A program made the position numbers and the translations under genes. Source: CAZAJS01 sp964485635 (lineage in GTDB: Bacteria; Pseudomonadota; Gammaproteobacteria; Francisellales; Francisellaceae). Taken from it: 9,003 nucleotides of DNA. A model generated the notes under the pieces. It was not told where the DNA came from. It was given only the letters and a program-made list of their open reading frames with translations, and did not search any database. This document shows positions 5,564 to 9,003 of the stretch, piece by piece; the stretch's first letter is position 1, and each line of letters starts with the position of its first letter. The stretch lies in NCBI GenBank assembly GCA_964485635.1, contig CAZAJS010000049.1, positions 1-9,003 of the forward strand, given 5' to 3'.

Positions 5564-5867
5564 TCAGGTAGAAGTGATTTATGCAATGCAAGATCAAGTG
5601 ACTCGTTGTCATGTGCATTTAGATGACTCAATTCAAACGGTTGAGCAGGTCATTAAAGCCAGTGGTATCTTACAAAAAAATAGTGACATTGATATCACAC
5701 AACAAGCAGTGGGTATTTATAATAAAATTGTTGCTTTACAAGCACCTGTCACTGCTGGGGATCGAATTGAAATTTATCGACCTTTAGTGATTGATCCAAA
5801 ACAAGCTCGACGGATTCGTGCTGAGAAAAAACGTCAAAAAGAAGGTGATCGACGCTTTAGAGGATAA
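5553..5867 (+). CDS. rnfH: RnfH family protein (UPF0125, ubiquitin-like fold)
   Basis: A small protein of 104 residues with the family landmarks VEVIYAMQDQ (6-15), EQVIKASGIL (31-40), VGIYNKIV (53-60) and GDRIEIYRPLVIDPKQARR (69-87), then a basic tail. The family has a beta-grasp fold and often neighbours ratA. Some members sit with rnf electron-transport genes, hence the name, but no rnf gene is here and the molecular role is not established. An in-frame ATG at 5520 exists, but AAGGA 5 bases before the ATG at 5553, and homology starting there, fix the start. The 11-base overlap with ratA suggests coupled translation. Confidence 0.93.
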   Translation: MEANQVEVIYAMQDQVTRCHVHLDDSIQTVEQVIKASGILQKNSDIDITQQAVGIYNKIVALQAPVTAGDRIEIYRPLVIDPKQARRIRAEKKRQKEGDRRFRG

Positions 5868-5871
5868 AAAT

Positions 5872-6294
5872 ATGATCATTTGGAAAACCGAAGCAACACC
5901 AGCACATATGAATCAGCGTAATGAGTCAACCATGGCTGATTTTATTGGGCTAAAAGTAACACAAGTAGCCCACGATCATGTTGTTGCTGAATTGATGATT
6001 TCAGATCGGGTTCGTCAACCATTAGGAATTATGAATGGAGGCGCCTCCTGTGTGATTGCTGAATCATTAGGGTCAACAGCAGCGAATTATACAGTTGATC
6101 CTAATCAGGAGTTTTGTGTTGGTTTAGATATTAATACCAACCATTTACGCCCTGTATCACAAGGATTAATTCAAGCGGTTGCTGAACCGATCCATTTAGG
6201 TAAAAGTACGCAAGTATGGTCTATTGTCATTACAAATGAACAAGGCAAAAAAGTTTCAATCAGTCGTTTAACCATGGCCGTCCGATCACGTTAA
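5872..6294 (+). CDS. Hotdog-fold acyl-CoA thioesterase, YdiI/MenI-like (PaaI superfamily)
   Basis: 140 residues matching E. coli YdiI/MenI (136 aa), which hydrolyses 1,4-dihydroxy-2-naphthoyl-CoA and other acyl-CoAs. The N-terminal MIIWKTEATPAHMN, RQPLGIMNGGASCVIAESLGS (48-68), VGLDINTNHLRP (83-94) and the QVWSIVITNEQGK stretch align along the whole length. Gln49, catalytic Glu64 and Ser68 correspond to YdiI Gln48, Glu63 and Ser67. The residue matching the HGG-motif histidine is Asn55. The start at 5872 is supported by AGAGGA 7 bases upstream and by family length; a longer frame from 5791 overlaps rnfH and adds unrelated residues. It is 4 bases after rnfH and 2 before mnmC, so part of the same operon. 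No menaquinone gene is nearby, so the substrate is unknown and I give no symbol. Confidence 0.88.
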   Translation: MIIWKTEATPAHMNQRNESTMADFIGLKVTQVAHDHVVAELMISDRVRQPLGIMNGGASCVIAESLGSTAANYTVDPNQEFCVGLDINTNHLRPVSQGLIQAVAEPIHLGKSTQVWSIVITNEQGKKVSISRLTMAVRSR

Positions 6295-6296
6295 TT

Positions 6297-8216
6297 ATGG
6301 TGCAATGGGCAAAAATTGATTGGCAAGACTCGACGTTAACATCATCACAGTTTAATGATATTTATTTTTCATCGGCAGATGGTTTTCAAGAAAGCCATTA
6401 TGTTTTTTTACAACACAATCAATTAGCATCACGTTGGGCTAAATTAGCGCCTTCATCAAGGTTTGTGATTGGTGAGATTGGTTTTGGAACTGGGTTGAAT
6501 GTTTTATCTGCATGGCAATTATGGGAAAAAACAGCACCTGCTTCAGCTCACTTAGAAATGATTTGTTGTGAAAAGTACCCAGTGAAACCAGGCGATTTAC
6601 AGCGTGCACTTAGTCATTGGCCTTGTTTGTTACCCTATTTGGATCGATTGATGGCTTTTTATCAGCAAGGTCTGGATCGAGGATTTCAGAAATGGCATTT
6701 GACATCAAATGTTCATTTAACATTATTAATCGGTGATGCAAATCATTGGTTGGCGCAATACCAAGGCCCGCCTGTAGATGCTTGGTTTTTAGATGGGTTT
6801 GCTCCACACAAAAATCCAGAGACTTGGACTCCCAAAATTGCCCAAACGATTGCACAACATAGTCGCATTGGCACATCATTTGCAACATTTAGCGTTGCTG
6901 CATGCGTCAAAAAAACATTGGCAAATGCCGGTTTTGCTTTATTGAAATCTAAAGGCTATGGCCGTAAACGACAAATGTTATCAGGCCATTTAGAGACACG
7001 TTCAATTCTTAAACGTCCATCTTACTGGACAATGCCATCATTCTGTGATGGTAAGCGTGTTGCGGTTATTGGTGCTGGGCTTGCTGGATGTGCTAGTGCC
7101 CATGTGTTAGCAAATAAAGGATATATTGTTACGATTTATGATGCTAAAGGCATTGCTAAGGGGACTTCTGGCAACCCGGCAGGAATTTTGCAACCATCAT
7201 TAAGTGTTGATTTCAATGCATCAGATCAATGGTATACACAAGGTTTTTTGCGAACGAGGACTTGGATTAAGCAACATGGTTTGGCCCATCAAGCTTGTGG
7301 AGCATTAGCTTTACTCACAAAATCAAGCATCAAGCAGCGAATGCAGCGAGTATTGCAGCAGCGTGGGTTAGATACAATGATTGCTAGGTGGGTTGGACCA
7401 CCCGAAGCCAGTAAAATTGCAGGAATTAAATTAAATGCCTCAGCGATTTATTATCCAACTGCCTGTGTTGTCTCTCCACAGCAATTATGTCGTCAATTGA
7501 TCAACATAACAAACAATATTACTTGTCAAATGCCAACAAGGGTCACTGAAATAACAAAAACGGAAAGTGGGCATTGGCAATGTCAGGATACAAAGGGTAA
7601 ACGTGCTTATTATGATCATGTGATTATAGCCAATGGGGATCAGGCGCAACAGTGGATCAAAAACTTCCCCTTATACGCATCTGATGGACAGGTAAGTATT
7701 TTAAAACAATCGGGGCTTGATTTGCGTAGTATTGTGATGCAAAACCATTATTGTTTACCCTTTTTTCAAGGTCAACAGGTCATGGGGGCTAGTTTTCGTG
7801 CAAATGATGATTTTGATGGGCAAGTTCGGTTATCAGACCATTTAGCCAATGAATGGCAACAACATCCAGATTTTAAGGATCAACCATGGACAGGACGTGT
7901 TGGGCGTCGTTGTATTACGAGTGATCATTTGCCCTGTGTTGGGCCCGTTGTTGATTATGATGCTTTTAAAGCGACATTTTTCTCCTCTTTACATAAAGGG
8001 TGTCCCGTCGCTCGATTACCCCAAATGCCCTATCAAGCTGGATTGTATGTTGTCACAGGCTTTGGCTCAAAAGGCTTAAGTAGTTGTTTATTAGCTGCTG
8101 ATTGTATCGCTGCAATGATCACTGGGGGTGCGCTACCAATCAGTGCCAGCGTGTATCAAGCGATTGCACCGCATCGGTTTTGGGTGCGTGCATTTAAGAA
8201 AGGTCAATTAAAATAG
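6297..8216 (+). CDS. mnmC: Bifunctional tRNA 5-methylaminomethyl-2-thiouridine synthesis protein MnmC
   Basis: MnmC finishes the mnm5 modification on wobble uridine of certain tRNAs. Its FAD oxidase domain removes the carboxymethyl group from the MnmE/MnmG product, and its SAM-dependent domain methylates the resulting amine. Both domains are here in the usual order, in 639 residues (E. coli 668). The methyltransferase has GEIGFGTGLNVL (59-70), the DAWFLDGFAPHKNPETW signature (161-177) and GYGRKRQMLSG (220-230). The oxidase has the FAD-binding GAGLAG (259-264), TSGNPAGILQP (290-300), GRVGRRCITSDHLPCVG (533-549) and GFGSKGLSSCLLAA (588-601). The final HRFWVRAFKKG is also typical. The start is 2 bases after the thioesterase stop with no clear ribosome site, suggesting coupled translation. 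Its last 9 bases overlap the end of the convergent transporter gene. Confidence 0.96.
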   Translation: MVQWAKIDWQDSTLTSSQFNDIYFSSADGFQESHYVFLQHNQLASRWAKLAPSSRFVIGEIGFGTGLNVLSAWQLWEKTAPASAHLEMICCEKYPVKPGDLQRALSHWPCLLPYLDRLMAFYQQGLDRGFQKWHLTSNVHLTLLIGDANHWLAQYQGPPVDAWFLDGFAPHKNPETWTPKIAQTIAQHSRIGTSFATFSVAACVKKTLANAGFALLKSKGYGRKRQMLSGHLETRSILKRPSYWTMPSFCDGKRVAVIGAGLAGCASAHVLANKGYIVTIYDAKGIAKGTSGNPAGILQPSLSVDFNASDQWYTQGFLRTRTWIKQHGLAHQACGALALLTKSSIKQRMQRVLQQRGLDTMIARWVGPPEASKIAGIKLNASAIYYPTACVVSPQQLCRQLINITNNITCQMPTRVTEITKTESGHWQCQDTKGKRAYYDHVIIANGDQAQQWIKNFPLYASDGQVSILKQSGLDLRSIVMQNHYCLPFFQGQQVMGASFRANDDFDGQVRLSDHLANEWQQHPDFKDQPWTGRVGRRCITSDHLPCVGPVVDYDAFKATFFSSLHKGCPVARLPQMPYQAGLYVVTGFGSKGLSSCLLAADCIAAMITGGALPISASVYQAIAPHRFWVRAFKKGQLK

Positions 8217-9003
8217 TCCCATCAGTCCAGCAATGATGAATAAGATAATACTAAATCCCCAAATCCATAAAAAAGCATAGCGGATATAACGGCCCATTTC
8301 AATGCCAGCTAAACCTAAGGCCAACCAAAGCGCAGGTGAAAAGGGACTAATAAATGTGCCGACAATATTGCCGACTAATAAAGCATAAGTTGTTGTATGA
8401 GGTGTGATGCCAACAGTTTGACTGACCGACTGAACAATCGGCAATAGTGCATAATAGTAAGCATCCGTATTTAATAACAGCTCAAACGGTGCGCCTAATA
8501 CACCGATGATTAAATGTAAATAAGGCAACATTGCGTTAGGCAAAAAAGCCACTAGCATAATGGCTAATTGTTTAAGCATACCACTTCCTTGCATCATTCC
8601 TAAAAAAACACCCGCGGCTAAAATAATTGCAGCCATCATTAAGGCATTTGGTGCATGAGCCTTAATACGTTGTGTTTGCTGTGAAGGATTCGGAAAATTG
8701 ATAATTAAAGCAATGGTTAGTCCAATCATGAATGTTAAAGGTACTGGTAGCCAACTGCTAACTAAGCTGATAATTAATAGGGAAGTTAGTCCGAGATTAA
8801 ACCACCAATGGCGTGATGTCGTCATAGATAAGTCTGATGGGGCTTCTGTGTTAAAACTCGGTTGTCCCAGTAAATTGTTAGTTTGATTGAATCCAACATC
8901 AATGCGTTTTTTTTCACGCCAACCAAGGAGGGCTGCTAGACCTAATAAAATAAATAAAGCCATGATTTGCAATGGGATTAATGTATGCCATAATTCAACA
9001 GAA
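8208..9003 (-). CDS. CitMHS family citrate-type transporter, C-terminal part (5'-truncated by window edge)
   Basis: The frame runs to the right edge without a stop (SVELWHTLIPLQIM precedes the TTG at 8972), so that TTG is internal and the N-terminal part is outside the window. The visible 264 or so residues hold about eight hydrophobic spans and a polar loop after GWREKKRID. The stretches GAPFELLLNTDAYYYALLPI and LLVGNIVGTFISPFSPALWL, then LAGIEMGRYIRYAFLW, match the C-terminal half of CitMHS proteins. These are inner-membrane proton symporters; Bacillus CitM takes up citrate bound to divalent metal. The substrate here is not proven; related carboxylates are possible. The gene is convergent with mnmC and overlaps it by 9 bases. 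Confidence 0.85.
   Translation of the reverse strand, partial: SVELWHTLIPLQIMALFILLGLAALLGWREKKRIDVGFNQTNNLLGQPSFNTEAPSDLSMTTSRHWWFNLGLTSLLIISLVSSWLPVPLTFMIGLTIALIINFPNPSQQTQRIKAHAPNALMMAAIILAAGVFLGMMQGSGMLKQLAIMLVAFLPNAMLPYLHLIIGVLGAPFELLLNTDAYYYALLPIVQSVSQTVGITPHTTTYALLVGNIVGTFISPFSPALWLALGLAGIEMGRYIRYAFLWIWGFSIILFIIAGLMGLF

Noticed and set aside
5791..5871. Upstream extension of the thioesterase
   Set aside because: It overlaps the end of rnfH in another frame, lacks family similarity, and the ATG at 5872 has a good ribosome site.
8970..8972. TTG at 8972 as start of the transporter
   Set aside because: The frame continues without a stop to the window edge, and CitMHS proteins are much longer; the gene is cut by the window.
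1..9003. CRISPR array, insertion sequence, prophage or defence system
   Set aside because: I saw no repeat-spacer pattern, no transposase or phage-type gene and no terminal inverted repeats. All sizeable genes are recognised core functions.

Overview
The window reads as chromosomal, low-GC (by eye under about 40% G+C) gammaproteobacterial DNA. Two blocks are typical of Gammaproteobacteria: smpB divergent from ratA-rnfH, and a full-length bifunctional mnmC. The most informative marker is a stand-alone, diverged RNA polymerase alpha subunit gene outside any ribosomal-protein cluster. Two different alpha subunits are known from Francisella, and the N-terminal start of this protein resembles what I remember of Francisella alphas. 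I therefore infer a member of, or relative of, the Francisella lineage, but I cannot confirm this without a search.

Layout, left to right. 1-1170: the end of a riboflavin operon, ribBA (cut by the left edge) overlapping ribH, followed after 38 bases by def (1209-1715). 1736-1754: a hairpin shared by the convergent def and ffh ends. 1753-3141 (minus): ffh, the SRP GTPase. 3142-3350: a divergent promoter region with an extended -10 for the alpha gene. 3351-4340: the alpha subunit gene. 4341-4502: a tRNA-Leu(CAA) with its own promoter, which starts on the base after the alpha stop codon, and its own terminator. 4558-5037 (minus): smpB. 5038-5128: a compact divergent promoter region with overlapping -10 elements. 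5129-8216: a tightly packed four-gene run ratA, rnfH, a hotdog thioesterase, mnmC. 8208-9003 (minus): the C-terminal part of a CitMHS-type citrate transporter, cut by the right edge and overlapping the mnmC end by 9 bases.

Functionally this is mostly core gene expression: transcription (alpha), translation and its quality control (def, tRNA-Leu, smpB, mnmC), co-translational targeting (ffh), plus flavin synthesis. MnmC uses FAD, so riboflavin synthesis and tRNA modification are linked biochemically, though not in one operon. I see no mobile element, CRISPR array or defence system. The unusual item is the alpha subunit: its N-terminal domain has lost the residue matching E. coli Arg45, has Gln in place of Lys86, and lacks the acidic 162-165 loop that CRP contacts, while the DNA-binding residues of its C-terminal domain are all kept. 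Next to it, phased A-tracts encoding its own C-terminal tail lie where an UP element for the tRNA promoter would be.
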